Positions 1 to 9,254 of a stretch of DNA of 46,846 nucleotides are shown piece after piece. The stretch spans positions 1 to 46,846 of the forward strand of contig JAQUHN010000008.1 in assembly GCA_028683555.1 (NCBI GenBank). The letters run 5' to 3'. The notes beneath the pieces are model-generated. The model saw only the letters and a program-made list of their open reading frames with translations. It was not told the origin of the DNA and did no database searches. Source of the DNA: Geobacteraceae bacterium (GTDB lineage Bacteria > Desulfobacterota > Desulfuromonadia > Geobacterales > Geobacteraceae). The first letter of the stretch is position 1. The number at the start of each line of letters is the position of its first letter. A program made the position numbers and the translations under genes.

Positions 1-1
1 G

Positions 2-133
2 GACGCCGCCTGCACCCTGGCGCATATCAGTGACGGAGCCATCAAACCAAAGCTCATCACACTGCTCGCCTCGCCCCATCCTCGCACCAGGGAGGCCGCA
101 GCCGTTGCGCTCGGCGCCCTGCGGGTCACATGA
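2..133 (+). CDS. C-terminal end of a HEAT-repeat protein (partial)
   Basis: An open frame enters from the left edge and stops at a TGA at 131-133, giving 43 residues. The visible part reads as alternating short helices with the pattern DGAIKPKLITLLASPHPRTR followed by an alanine-rich helix, which is what the last HEAT or PBS-lyase-type repeat of a scaffold protein looks like. Its start and the rest of its domains lie outside the window. The frame converges on the HD-GYP gene on the other strand, and the two stop regions overlap by 8 bases. A second HEAT-repeat protein lies 1.4 kb away, so the local theme is HEAT scaffolds, but the two are on opposite strands. The frame is too short to assign a role. 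Confidence 0.6.
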   Translation, partial: DAACTLAHISDGAIKPKLITLLASPHPRTREAAAVALGALRVT

Positions 134-1493
134 GGAAATAGCGACTCACATCAATATTCTTCATTAGCGGATCAACCAGGGCAACGATACCTGCATAGCG
201 GGTCCCATCCTGTTCCACCAGGCGCACGACCTTGGGCGGGTCAAGGTTGTTACCCTGAGCGTCGATAATTATCTTCACCGCGGCCTCGCAACTCTCCAGG
301 GGATGGGGCCGGACCACCAGCGCAATTTCGTTGGTATCAAGCCGCACCAGGCTTCCCACTGGATATTCCCCCATCATCTCCTCAAATTTTTCCACCAGCT
401 CACTTCGCAAGGATGTCCCGGAAACCCGCCGCATCACATCCAGCGCGCCCTTCGGTGGAATTGGAGAATTATAGGCGCGCAGCGTCGTAATCGCATCATA
501 GCAGTCGGCAACTGCAAGGATGTCAGCCAACTGGTCAAAAGCCCTCTGTCGCGCCCATTCCGGATATCCTGTCCGGTTATATCGTATATGATGGCCAAGT
601 ACGGCATCCGCCACCCGCGGATGGATGTTCTCCATCCTATTGACGATTTCCGACCCTTTTTCCGCATGTTTTTTCATTTCCTCATATTCTTCGCCGGAAA
701 GTTTTCCCGGCTTGTTGAGGATGGACTTTTCAATCCTGGTCTTGCCGATGTCATGGAGAAGACCGGCCGTGTTCGTATCCCGCAGCGCCTCCTGATCCAT
801 CCCCAGATATGCGGCCAGGGCTACGGCAAGGATTCCGACATTGACGGAATGGTTAAAGGTGTAATTATCGTAATCCTTTATCATGGCAAGTCCGAGCAGG
901 GTTGCATGATCCCTGACAGCCAGCGAGACCATACTGTCAACCACCTCGTTAATCTGGTCACTGGCGGGAATCCGTCCCTTCTCGATGTCTTTCATGGCCC
1001 CGCGCACCGCATTCAAAGCGTCGAAATAGGTACGGGTGGCGGCAGTATCTCCCTGTTCGGCTTCGCCCTCATCCTGCTGTTCTTCGATTCCGAGCCGGAT
1101 TGTGGTGACGCCTTTTTTTGCCAATTCTTCGAATATCAGGTCGGAGGAAAAATTCTTCCGGGCAAGCAATGCCGCAAAATGAAACAGGTCGTCAACCGAT
1201 ACCCCCGCAAGCACGGTCAGAGCATTGATATCCTTGTCGATCAAACGTTCGGCAAGTTCCGCAACGGAAGAATTTGGCGCAACAAAAAGGTTATCTTCCA
1301 GGAAAAAGACCCCTTCCACCACACCAAGGCGAATCTTCGGCTTGTCCCGAAGCATGTCGCTGATTATACCGGCAAGCTCTTCCAGCGGCTGACGCACCGC
1401 CGGATGGGCCTGGGGATAAAATGTTACCGATTTTATGGAGGCCGTCAGCAGCATTGCCGCCCGTTGCGCATCCTGATGAGTTATCTCATTCAT
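126..1493 (-). CDS. HD-GYP domain protein, likely c-di-GMP phosphodiesterase
   Basis: 455 residues. The C-terminal half is an HD-GYP domain: LLHDIGK with the HD pair at about residues 247-248, a histidine pair HH at 301-302 and the GYP signature at 309-311. HD-GYP enzymes hydrolyse c-di-GMP at a metal centre. The stretch before GYP is HHIRYNRTGYP rather than the usual HHERxDGxGYP, so the loop is divergent although the metal-binding residues look present. Residues 1-135 are a separate domain with an FYPQAHP motif, also found at the start of the upstream HEAT-repeat protein. There is no membrane segment, so it should be cytoplasmic. Its ATG overlaps the stop of the HEAT gene by 8 bases (ATGAATGA), so the two are translationally coupled. 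It probably turns over c-di-GMP within a complex built on its neighbour; that partnership is inference. Confidence 0.85.
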   Translation of the reverse strand: MNEITHQDAQRAAMLLTASIKSVTFYPQAHPAVRQPLEELAGIISDMLRDKPKIRLGVVEGVFFLEDNLFVAPNSSVAELAERLIDKDINALTVLAGVSVDDLFHFAALLARKNFSSDLIFEELAKKGVTTIRLGIEEQQDEGEAEQGDTAATRTYFDALNAVRGAMKDIEKGRIPASDQINEVVDSMVSLAVRDHATLLGLAMIKDYDNYTFNHSVNVGILAVALAAYLGMDQEALRDTNTAGLLHDIGKTRIEKSILNKPGKLSGEEYEEMKKHAEKGSEIVNRMENIHPRVADAVLGHHIRYNRTGYPEWARQRAFDQLADILAVADCYDAITTLRAYNSPIPPKGALDVMRRVSGTSLRSELVEKFEEMMGEYPVGSLVRLDTNEIALVVRPHPLESCEAAVKIIIDAQGNNLDPPKVVRLVEQDGTRYAGIVALVDPLMKNIDVSRYFLM

Positions 1494-3159
1494 GTTCGCG
1501 TATCACCCCTTCTTCCATGGTCTCCAGTACCGCCGAAGCTGCCGGTCCGAGCCGCCCCCCTCGTGACGCAATTTTCTCGAGGAACGCGCAAGCCTCGGCC
1601 CCTCCCAGGCGGCCAATCGTCTCAAGCGCGAGAATTTTCAGTTCCTCCCAGCGGCCGGAAGCCAGAAAATGCCTTTTCCTGACGAGCAGAAACAGGGTGT
1701 CAAGAGCGCGAGGGTTCCCGATGCGGCCGATGGCCAGCAAGGCCTCTTTTTTTTGGGTGACAAGCTTCCCCCTAAAATCCCGCTCCATGACCAAATCGAG
1801 GAGCGGCTGCAGAGCACCTTCGTTTCTGGTGACTCCCAGCCAGAGAATGACCTGCCGCCGTATCATCCGGTTATCATCCCGGAGCAAATCGAGCAGCACC
1901 TCGGTTGCTTCTTTGCCACCAATTCCGGCCAGGGAGCGGATTGACTCGATCCGCACCCCGGTATCAACATGGTAGGCCGTCAAAACAAGGCCCGTAACGG
2001 CATCCCTGCTCCGCATCTCACCAAGTACTGTAGCGGCAGTGCGCACGACCTGCCCTCTGTCGTCCTTCAGCAACGTCAGCAGCGCAGGAATTGCCGACGG
2101 CCCTATCCGGAGCAGGGCGGTAGTGAGGGCCTTTTTGGCATACGGGCAATCGGAAGCAACAAGCCGGGGGACAACCGCTTCGACGGTCTCATTACCCAGA
2201 TGATGCAAAACTAGATAGACTATCTCCTTCAGATTGAAGCTTTCATCCTCCAGGTGGTCCAGCAGGTGCTCGAGCATCGCCCCCCGGGCGATTTCATAAA
2301 AAGCCTCCATCGATGCGGCACGGCGCATCTCGCTCCGAGTCTCATCGGCATTCTGATTGAGAAGGCCGAGGAGAACCGGAAACAGAGGATCAAAATCACC
2401 GTTCTCCTTCAGCACACAGCACTTGTTCGACAGCAGGCTGGCCAGTTGGGCGTAGCGGCCGTCATCGGCTTCCCTCTCAAGCAGCGCAGACAACTCGGCA
2501 ACCGAAAGATCGTCAAGGCGGTCAAGAGGAAGCCCCTCAAGGGAACTGCCTCCTTCCCCCGCGCTGCCGTCAGCAGTCAGACCTTCCCCGGCACCCTCTC
2601 CCTCCCCAGGAATCTTATCCTGCCGGGAAGCGCTTCCGTCCGCGCCAACAGCCTCGGAAGGCTCTCCGGTGGCACGCTTGGTAAAAACCGCCGAGATACT
2701 GATTTCATTGGCGAAGATCGTCGCAATGCCCGATTGGCGGAGAATTTTTTCCACGCCACCCTCGGCGATGATCCGCTGAGGTTCCTGTGCCAGCAACGAA
2801 AGAAAGATAGTAAAGTCGGCAAGGGAAACGTCGGCAAGGAGGGTAAGGCGCTGGATTTCACGGCTGAAAAGCTCTTTTGCCAGAGCCATGGTCATCCGGG
2901 TATTTTCAATGCTCTCGTCACGGTCGGCAAACGAGAGGCCGGTGCGATGCACGATAAGGGAAAGGCCCTTGCCGAGCATCAGGCCCTTCAGGGCCTGATA
3001 GGCACGGTTGACTATCTCTTCGCGAAGCGGGTGACTCTCGGGATAGAAGGTCAGAGCCTTCAATGCCTTGTAAAGCTCCGCGAGAGCCATGCCGCTCCCC
3101 TTCAGCACCCGATCATCAGTTTTTGGTGCAGATCTTTGTATATCAATTTTCTTCGGCAT
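1486..3159 (-). CDS. HEAT-repeat scaffold protein with FYPxxHP N-terminal domain
   Basis: About 557 residues. After a short N-terminal tail comes a domain of about 130 residues with the motif LTFYPESHP, matching the N-terminal domain of the HD-GYP protein encoded next. A low-complexity acidic, glycine/serine-rich linker follows. The C-terminal half is HEAT/PBS-lyase-like helical repeats, for example AVVPRLVASDCPYAKKAL and LLTLLKDDRGQVVRTAATVL. Such repeats make protein-binding scaffolds. I chose the ATG at 3157-3159 because GGGAG lies 6 bases upstream; an in-frame ATG 6 bases further upstream would sit directly against that ribosome binding site. The order is EF-G, this gene, HD-GYP, all on the minus strand. 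No enzyme motif is visible. Confidence 0.8.
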   Translation of the reverse strand: MPKKIDIQRSAPKTDDRVLKGSGMALAELYKALKALTFYPESHPLREEIVNRAYQALKGLMLGKGLSLIVHRTGLSFADRDESIENTRMTMALAKELFSREIQRLTLLADVSLADFTIFLSLLAQEPQRIIAEGGVEKILRQSGIATIFANEISISAVFTKRATGEPSEAVGADGSASRQDKIPGEGEGAGEGLTADGSAGEGGSSLEGLPLDRLDDLSVAELSALLEREADDGRYAQLASLLSNKCCVLKENGDFDPLFPVLLGLLNQNADETRSEMRRAASMEAFYEIARGAMLEHLLDHLEDESFNLKEIVYLVLHHLGNETVEAVVPRLVASDCPYAKKALTTALLRIGPSAIPALLTLLKDDRGQVVRTAATVLGEMRSRDAVTGLVLTAYHVDTGVRIESIRSLAGIGGKEATEVLLDLLRDDNRMIRRQVILWLGVTRNEGALQPLLDLVMERDFRGKLVTQKKEALLAIGRIGNPRALDTLFLLVRKRHFLASGRWEELKILALETIGRLGGAEACAFLEKIASRGGRLGPAASAVLETMEEGVIREHE

Positions 3160-3246
3160 TGCCATCTCCCGATGGTGATTGCGATCCAACCCTTTGGTTT
3201 TACCGTGCCGAGCCTTCTGCCTGCCGCAAAACTATCACCGCCGTCT

Positions 3247-5316
3247 TTACCTCTGGAAAACGAAACGCTTCACCGTCTCGGCCGGAGCCAGGTCGAAATG
3301 AGAAAACTCCATGGTGAAGCTACCACGCCCTTTGGTGGCGCTTCGAACTTCGGTCATATAGCCGAACATTTCCGCCAACGGTACGCTAGCCTTGACCACT
3401 TCCAGGGAACCACGGGAAGAAACACCCTCAACCCGGCCACGCTTTTTCTGCAGCGAACCGAGCACTTTGCCAGTATACTCCGCCGGAGCAGTAAGCTCCA
3501 GCGACATTATCGGCTCGAGGAGCGCAGAGCCTGAATCACGCAAGGCCATCATCAGGCCCCGTTGGGCAGCGGCACGCAGGCCGATCTCGGTAGTGACGCC
3601 GGCCTCGAAGGGCGCTTCAACTACCTGTACCGCCAAATCCGTCAACGGAAACCCGGAACTGCCACCGGCAGAACATGATTGCTCCAAAGAGGCACCCAAA
3701 AGCTCCAGCAATTCCGGCGGCAGGAGCGACTCCTCCACTGAGGGAAGAACTACCCGCAGCCCGGCTCCGCGAGCAAGCGGGGAAATCCGCAGCAGAACCT
3801 CTCCGCCCTGGACCTTCCCGTCTATCTCGCGGTGGAAGACTTCTCGGTGTTCGACGGCGCGTTTTGGGGTTTCCCGGTACACGACCTGGGGACGACCGGT
3901 CTTTATTGTCACGCCGAAATCCCTCGCAAGCCGATCGGAAATGATTTCCAGGTGAAGCTCTCCCATCCCGGTCAGAATGGTCTGCCCGGTTTCTTCATCC
4001 TCCCGAACCCGGAAAGTGGGATCTTCCCATTGAAGTTTTTCCAGCGCCAGCGGCAGTTTCTCCCGGTCCTCGGCCCCCTTCGGCTCGACAGCCAGGGACA
4101 CAACCGGATCAGGAATGGACAGTCCCTGCAGTAGCAGAGGATGGGAACTATCGCAAAGAGTATCACCGGTAAGGACATCCTTAAGACCGGTCGCGGCTAC
4201 GATATCACCAGCCGATGCTTCCTCGATCCGCTCCCTTTTATGGGAGTGCATGCGAAAAAGTCGTGCCACCTTTTCAGTACTGTTTCGTGACACGTTGAAA
4301 ACCGAGGCCCCGGCACGCAGCCTTCCCGAATAGATCCGCAAAAATGTGAGTTTACGTCCCTCATCGGAGAAAACTTTGAAGGCCAGTGCGCAGAAAGGAG
4401 CCTGAGCATCGCAGCGGACTTCCTCTTCATCGTCGGTTCCGGGACGAATTCCGGTCGTGGGAGGGACATCAAGGGGCGAGGGAAGGAACTCTCCCACGGC
4501 ATCCAGCAGGGGCTGGATCCCTTTGTTACGGAGCGCCGACCCCAGAAAAACGGGGAAAAGTTTGCAGGCAACAGTCCCTTTCCGGATTGCTTGCCGAAGC
4601 CGAGCCGGTTCAATGGCAACACCATCGAGAAAATCGGCAAGAATGGAATCATCAAAGTCGGCGGCAGCTTCAATTACGGCTTCCCTGGATACGCGGAACT
4701 CCTCTTGCAATTCCGCGGGAACGGGAAGAATTTCCATGGTCACACCTTGATCCGCAGCAGAAAAAAGAAGCAACTCGCCGGTGAGGAGATTCACAACACC
4801 GGAAAAACCGCCTTCACTGCCGAAAGGTATCTGCAGAAGGAGTGGCCGAGCCTCGAGTTTTTTTCCAATCTGATCCAGAACCACCCGGTAATCGGCGCCG
4901 ATTCTGTCCATCTTGTTGATGAAACAAACTCGTGGCACAGCATAGCGGTCGGCCTGGCGCCATACCGATTCGCTCTGCGGTTCGACCCCCTCAACGGCAC
5001 TGAAAATTGCCACCGCACCGTCCAGCACACGCATGCTTCGCTCCACCTCGATGGTGAAATCAATGTGTCCCGGCGTATCGATGAGGTTGATCCAGTAGCC
5101 CCGCCAGTGACAGGTGGTAGTGGTAGCAGTAATGGTAATGCCCCGTTCCTGCTCCTGAGGCATCCAGTCCATCACCGCCTGGCCGTCATGCACCTCACCC
5201 ATCTTGTGGGTTTCTCCGGAGTAATAGAGAATCCGCTCCGATACCGTGGTCTTGCCGGCGTCGATGTGGGAAATAATCCCGATGTTTCGAATGGAATCGA
5301 GAGAGGGATGATCCAT
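3247..5316 (-). CDS. fusA: Elongation factor G paralog (EF-G2-like)
   Basis: 689 residues, the usual EF-G length. The GTPase domain shows the P-loop HIDAGKTT, a RGITI switch 1, DTPGHIDF (G3) and [10 protein letters not shown] (G4). Domains II to V follow, including the [13 protein letters not shown] segment of domain III and the C-terminal beta-alpha fold of domain V ending in [18 protein letters not shown] drives translocation on the ribosome or, with RRF, recycling. Canonical fusA normally sits with rpsL, rpsG and tuf; here it is alone with signalling genes, so this is probably a second, specialised EF-G copy. I took ATG 5314-5316 (preceded by GCGAGG and 4 bases) over an upstream TTG at 5334. 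The gene leads the three-gene minus-strand cluster. Confidence 0.9.
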   Translation of the reverse strand: MDHPSLDSIRNIGIISHIDAGKTTVSERILYYSGETHKMGEVHDGQAVMDWMPQEQERGITITATTTTCHWRGYWINLIDTPGHIDFTIEVERSMRVLDGAVAIFSAVEGVEPQSESVWRQADRYAVPRVCFINKMDRIGADYRVVLDQIGKKLEARPLLLQIPFGSEGGFSGVVNLLTGELLLFSAADQGVTMEILPVPAELQEEFRVSREAVIEAAADFDDSILADFLDGVAIEPARLRQAIRKGTVACKLFPVFLGSALRNKGIQPLLDAVGEFLPSPLDVPPTTGIRPGTDDEEEVRCDAQAPFCALAFKVFSDEGRKLTFLRIYSGRLRAGASVFNVSRNSTEKVARLFRMHSHKRERIEEASAGDIVAATGLKDVLTGDTLCDSSHPLLLQGLSIPDPVVSLAVEPKGAEDREKLPLALEKLQWEDPTFRVREDEETGQTILTGMGELHLEIISDRLARDFGVTIKTGRPQVVYRETPKRAVEHREVFHREIDGKVQGGEVLLRISPLARGAGLRVVLPSVEESLLPPELLELLGASLEQSCSAGGSSGFPLTDLAVQVVEAPFEAGVTTEIGLRAAAQRGLMMALRDSGSALLEPIMSLELTAPAEYTGKVLGSLQKKRGRVEGVSSRGSLEVVKASVPLAEMFGYMTEVRSATKGRGSFTMEFSHFDLAPAETVKRFVFQR

Positions 5317-5745
5317 AAAGCCTCGCAGGGGCAAAAATCATCCGTATTATACCGGCCAAGGCTCTCATGGCAAGGGAAAAGTGGCGGAAAGGAGAGACCG
5401 CTGAGAAAGAAACAGGCTTGTTGAATCTCGTCCGGAGACTTTTTTCAGGCGACTCCCGGCTTCCGATCAGCAAAACGGAAGATTTTGTCCTGGGTGGAAA
5501 ACCAATGGCTTGCAGGGAGACTTTGCTGACCAGGCAGCCCAGGCACGGTAGCGCATCACCTTGGTCGGAATGACGATTTGACCTGCCATTGGCAGCGCCG
5601 ACTGGCTGAGGCGCCAGCCATGCAGCCGAGCAGAGGGCTCACTTTCCGGGCAGAAACCAGTTATCCCTTGAAATTGCGAGACAAGATGGTCTATTCTTCC
5701 TGAATTCATGATTCTGTCCACTCTAGGAAACGGAGTTCGATTCTT
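5317..5745. other. Intergenic region between divergent EF-G and PBP1A genes
   Basis: About 430 bases between two divergently transcribed genes, so both promoters should lie here. I could not pick convincing -35/-10 pairs. A possible 84-codon minus-strand frame at 5467-5721 has no recognisable motif and no clear ribosome binding site, and I do not call it. Short inverted repeats such as GGCTG/CAGCC near 5605 are too weak to assign. Confidence 0.4.
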
Positions 5746-8232
5746 ATGGCGAAAAACCCTGACAACGGAAAACCTTCCACAAACAGACGTCGGAAGTCCG
5801 GCAAAAAAAGGGTAACTGTACTGCTGATTAGCACAGGCATCCTGGCACTGATCACCATGATCGCCTTTGCCGGCTACTTCCTGTACCTTCTGTCTTCCCT
5901 GCCCAAGGTTGACCGCCTGGCCGATTACAAACCACCCATTGTCTCACAGGTTTTCTCCGACGACGGCACCCTTGTGGGAGAATTCTACCTGGAGCGCCGC
6001 ACGGTAGTACCGGTAAACAAAATCCCGAAAAAACTCATCCAGGCTTTTGTCGCAGCGGAAGACTCGAACTTCTTCCAGCACAAAGGGCTCGATTATCCGG
6101 GAATCGTCCGGGCCGCGCTGAAAAACCTGATGACTCTCAGCAAAAGAGAAGGCGCCTCGACAATCACCCAGCAGGTTGCACGATCCATGCTCTTGACCCC
6201 GGAGAAAAAATATTCCCGAAAAATCAAGGAGGCCATCCTTGCAACACGGATGGAAGAGAAACTCAGCAAGGAAGAGATTCTCTATATTTATCTCAATCAG
6301 ATTTACCTCGGCAGCGGATCCTACGGTGTCGAGATTGCTGCGGAAACCTATTTCGGCAAGGACGTTGAAAGTCTCAACCTGGCAGAAATGGCCATGCTGG
6401 CCGGCCTGACAAAAGGACCGGAACTCTACTCGCCCATCAAACACCTCGACCGGGCACGCGAGCGCCAGGAATACGTACTGCAAAGGATGGTAAAGGAAGG
6501 GTACATCACCAGCGCCGAAGCCGATCATGCCCGCACAACCCCCATCGTCCTCACGTCTCGCAAAAAAATGAATAGTGACCAGTCAGCATACTTTCTCGAA
6601 CATATCCGTATCCAGTTGGAAGAAAAATACGGCGAAGACCTCCTCTACAAGGGAGGCATGAAAATATATACCACCATGAATGCTGGCATGCAGAAGGCGG
6701 CCCATGAAAATGTCCTGAGCGGACTGAAGGCCGTGGACAAGCGACAGGGATTCCGCGGTCCGGTTAGCCGGCTAAGCCAGGAAGAGGTCGAACCTTTCTG
6801 CCGCAAGGTTGAACAGGGCATCAACACCATCGCTCTGAAAAAGGATGAGACCTATCAGGGCGTCGTTACCGCAGTCAACCCCGCAAAAAAAGAACTTACC
6901 ATACGCGTCGGCGACCGGACCGGCACCCTGGGGAAGAAAAACATGTCCTGGGCCGGCAAGGTTCCCTTGCTGGACCGGTTGGAAAGCAGCGGCAAAACAG
7001 ACAAGAAGGCAATCTCCCCGGGATCGGTGCTCGAGGTATCGGTGATAACGCCGGACACCGACAAACGCGGCGCGGTGTTTGCCTTGGACCAGGAGCCCCT
7101 CGCCCAGGCAGCCCTGATAGCACTTGATCCGCGTTCCGGCGAGGTAAAGGCCATGATTGGCGGATATGACTTCCGGCGCAGCCAGTTTAACCGGGCGATT
7201 CAGGCACGAAGGAACCCCGGCTCTGCATTCAAACCGATTATTTATGCCGCGGCACTGGACAAGGGAATGACCGCTGCGTCTATCATCGAGGACGCACCGA
7301 TCCAATACGACCTCAGCCGTGAACGGATCTGGAAACCACGCAATTATGACAACAAATTCCGTGGCCCGGTGACGATGCGTGAGGCCCTTACCAACTCCCT
7401 CAATATAGTAAGTATCAAGATACTGGAAAACATCAGCGTGGACTACGCCATAAAGTATGCGAAAAAATTGGGGATCACCTCACCGCTCTCGCCCAATCTC
7501 GCCCTGGCACTCGGCGCATCGAGCCTGACGCCACTGGAACTGACTTCGGCATATGCCGTTTTTGCCGCGAAGGGTTACAGGACGACCCCGTATTACATCA
7601 CCAAGGTGCTGGATGGAGACGGCAATACCCTGGAAGAAGTAGCCCCGCCGAAAATTCCGGTCCTCTCACGCATGTCTTCCGCAACCGGGGAAAGTAACGA
7701 AGAGCCGGAATACTACGGAGATGGAACGAGTCCGTATGCCGTCCCGGTCATTTCACCAGAAACCTCTTATATCATCACCAACCTGATGGAAAGCGTGGTA
7801 GCAAGCGGCACCGGTCAGCGGGCCAAGGCCCTCGGCCGCCCGGTGGCAGGGAAGACCGGAACAACCAATGACATGAAAGACGCCTGGTTTATCGGCTATG
7901 TTCCCCAACTGGTGGCAGGAGTCTGGGTGGGATACGACCAGGAAAGGTCCCTCGGCGCAAGTGGCTCCGGCGCGCAGGCAGCAGGCCCCATTTGGGTCGG
8001 ATTCATGCGTCAGGCTCTGGCAGGTGTTCCGGTACAGCCATTCACAGCACCGCCCGACATTTCCCTGGTCGCCATCAACCCGCATACCGGGCGACTTGCC
8101 CGACAGGGGCAGCAGGGAAGCATCACGGAATGCTTTCTTACCGGTACGGAACCGACCGAATATGACGAAGAAAAAAACACCCTTGACCCTTCCCCGAAAA
8201 CCGAGTTGGGCCAGACGGGTATAGTTCAATAA
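5746..8232 (+). CDS. mrcA: Penicillin-binding protein 1A, bifunctional peptidoglycan synthase
   Basis: 828 residues. A basic cytoplasmic tail is followed by one membrane anchor at about residues 24-50. The glycosyltransferase domain (family GT51) has the catalytic glutamate in AAEDSNFF (about Glu105), the GASTITQQ motif and YLNQIYLGSGSYG. A middle OB-like insert follows, as in PBP1A. The transpeptidase domain has SAFK (about Ser493 and Lys496), SLN and KTGTTND (about Lys703). It polymerises lipid II and cross-links stem peptides on the outer face of the inner membrane. All catalytic motifs are intact. The ATG has a purine-rich GGAAACGGAG about 10 bases upstream. A likely terminator lies 65 bases after the stop, so the gene is probably monocistronic. 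Confidence 0.95.
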   Translation: MAKNPDNGKPSTNRRRKSGKKRVTVLLISTGILALITMIAFAGYFLYLLSSLPKVDRLADYKPPIVSQVFSDDGTLVGEFYLERRTVVPVNKIPKKLIQAFVAAEDSNFFQHKGLDYPGIVRAALKNLMTLSKREGASTITQQVARSMLLTPEKKYSRKIKEAILATRMEEKLSKEEILYIYLNQIYLGSGSYGVEIAAETYFGKDVESLNLAEMAMLAGLTKGPELYSPIKHLDRARERQEYVLQRMVKEGYITSAEADHARTTPIVLTSRKKMNSDQSAYFLEHIRIQLEEKYGEDLLYKGGMKIYTTMNAGMQKAAHENVLSGLKAVDKRQGFRGPVSRLSQEEVEPFCRKVEQGINTIALKKDETYQGVVTAVNPAKKELTIRVGDRTGTLGKKNMSWAGKVPLLDRLESSGKTDKKAISPGSVLEVSVITPDTDKRGAVFALDQEPLAQAALIALDPRSGEVKAMIGGYDFRRSQFNRAIQARRNPGSAFKPIIYAAALDKGMTAASIIEDAPIQYDLSRERIWKPRNYDNKFRGPVTMREALTNSLNIVSIKILENISVDYAIKYAKKLGITSPLSPNLALALGASSLTPLELTSAYAVFAAKGYRTTPYYITKVLDGDGNTLEEVAPPKIPVLSRMSSATGESNEEPEYYGDGTSPYAVPVISPETSYIITNLMESVVASGTGQRAKALGRPVAGKTGTTNDMKDAWFIGYVPQLVAGVWVGYDQERSLGASGSGAQAAGPIWVGFMRQALAGVPVQPFTAPPDISLVAINPHTGRLARQGQQGSITECFLTGTEPTEYDEEKNTLDPSPKTELGQTGIVQ

Positions 8233-8297
8233 TATCGGCATAGTAGACAACCAACCAACTCCCAACATGGCTCAGGTCACCGCTCCGCGGGGGCGAA

Positions 8298-8320
8298 GGG
8301 TGGCAAAACACCCGTTTTTG
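8298..8320 (+). terminator. Rho-independent terminator after PBP1A gene
   Basis: GGGTG, a 6-base loop GCAAAA, CACCC, then GTTTTTG. The stem is short (5 bp) but GC-rich and followed by a T run, 65 bases after the stop. Confidence 0.55.
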
Positions 8321-8366
8321 CTGCTTTTTATCCCTTTAAAAAAATGGTTTTTCGTTAAATAAACCC

Positions 8367-8394
8367 TTGCAAAGTGCAATTTAACGTATATAGT
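8367..8394 (+). promoter_or_regulatory. Sigma-70-type promoter of the HU gene
   Basis: TTGCAA at 8367-8372 and TATAGT at 8389-8394 are separated by 16 bases. They lie about 40 bases upstream of the HU start in AT-rich DNA directly after the PBP1A terminator. Both hexamers are close to the sigma-70 consensus. Confidence 0.6.
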
Positions 8395-8434
8395 AGGGGG
8401 AAATTATCCCCAAATTTTTTAAAGGAGGGCTAGT

Positions 8435-8722
8435 ATGACCAAAGCAGAACTCGTGGAAGCCGTGGCAAAATCTTCCAACCTTACCAAGGCAGCAGCAGAG
8501 AAGGCAGTAGGAGCATTTATCGATGCAGTAAGCGCTGCCCTTAAAAAGGGTGACAGGGTAACACTTGTTGGCTTCGGCAGCTTTGAAGTTGCCACACGGA
8601 AGGCACGTGTCGGCAGGAACCCGCAGACAGGCAAAGAGATCAAGATTGCAGCCGCAAAGGTTCCCAAGTTCCGTCCCGGCAAGGCATTGAAAATGGCGGT
8701 AACACCTACCAAGAAAAAGTAA
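8435..8722 (+). CDS. hup: HU-family histone-like DNA-binding protein
   Basis: 95 residues, standard for HU/IHF. It begins [20 protein letters not shown], the helical dimerisation part, and contains the beta-arm with the signature [20 protein letters not shown] and an RNPQTG tip. HU dimers bend and compact DNA in the nucleoid. The ribosome binding site AAAGGAGGG is at ideal distance and a good promoter lies just upstream, fitting high expression. The lysine-rich tail (TPTKKK) is typical. Lack of IHF-specific features favours HU. Confidence 0.95.
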   Translation: MTKAELVEAVAKSSNLTKAAAEKAVGAFIDAVSAALKKGDRVTLVGFGSFEVATRKARVGRNPQTGKEIKIAAAKVPKFRPGKALKMAVTPTKKK

Positions 8723-9254
8723 AGCTGATCGCCTAACCGGGCACAATCGATCCCCGGACAACGGGACCTTCGATGAAAGCCGGCATGTAATCTACACTGC
8801 ATTGGAATACGGCCGCTTCACGCTCCCATGAGAGCTGGCAATATACTCCCATGGCGGTTTGCGAACCCTCAGTTTCAAACATACAAGCTACCAAAGAATG
8901 CCCCGTTGCCTACGGGGCTTTTTTTTAACCGGTTTTCACTATTAGTCACACAACCCCATCTTTCCTACAAAATGAGCGATATACTTAATGCACGGACAGT
9001 GAGTTATGGGGAGGCGCTAGGCTCCCCGAGAACCAACTGCTCACCGGACAGCAAGAAAACGACACTCCGTCCGTTGGAAGCAACGGGAAGGCGCGATAAA
9101 ATCCCCGACGGACTGTCAATCAGCGGAGCCACAGCTTCACCAGATGGCACCACAGAGAACTCCCGCCGCCCACTCGACACCCACTCTCCACCCCTTTGCG
9201 GCGGCCCTCATAAGTACAGTCTTTCTTTTCCGACAGGGAATCGGTAGAGGCATC
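8723..9254. other. Intergenic region after HU
   Basis: About 530 bases without a convincing gene. It contains a strong terminator at 8900-8926, 178 bases after the HU stop, so either the HU message has a long 3' tail or a short non-coding RNA ends there. From 8927 to 9254 I see no clear promoter or structure. The reading frame of the next gene extends leftwards to 9144, but its likely start is 9255. Confidence 0.4.
8900..8926 (+). terminator. Strong rho-independent terminator
   Basis: GCCCCGT, loop TGCCT, ACGGGGC, followed by eight Ts. This is a textbook intrinsic terminator. It is the first one after HU and so probably ends the hup transcript. Confidence 0.85.

Noticed and set aside
303-1682. 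Plus-strand frame of 459 codons opposite the HD-GYP and HEAT genes
   Set aside because: It is antisense to clear genes with recognisable domains; its translation has no domain pattern and is biased as expected of an antisense frame.
5467-5721. 84-codon minus-strand frame between EF-G and PBP1A genes
   Set aside because: No ribosome binding site, no motif, and it fills a divergent promoter region.
8723-8930. tRNA-like or small RNA after HU
   Set aside because: No cloverleaf or TPsiC-like GGTTCGA pattern could be formed; only the terminator is convincing.
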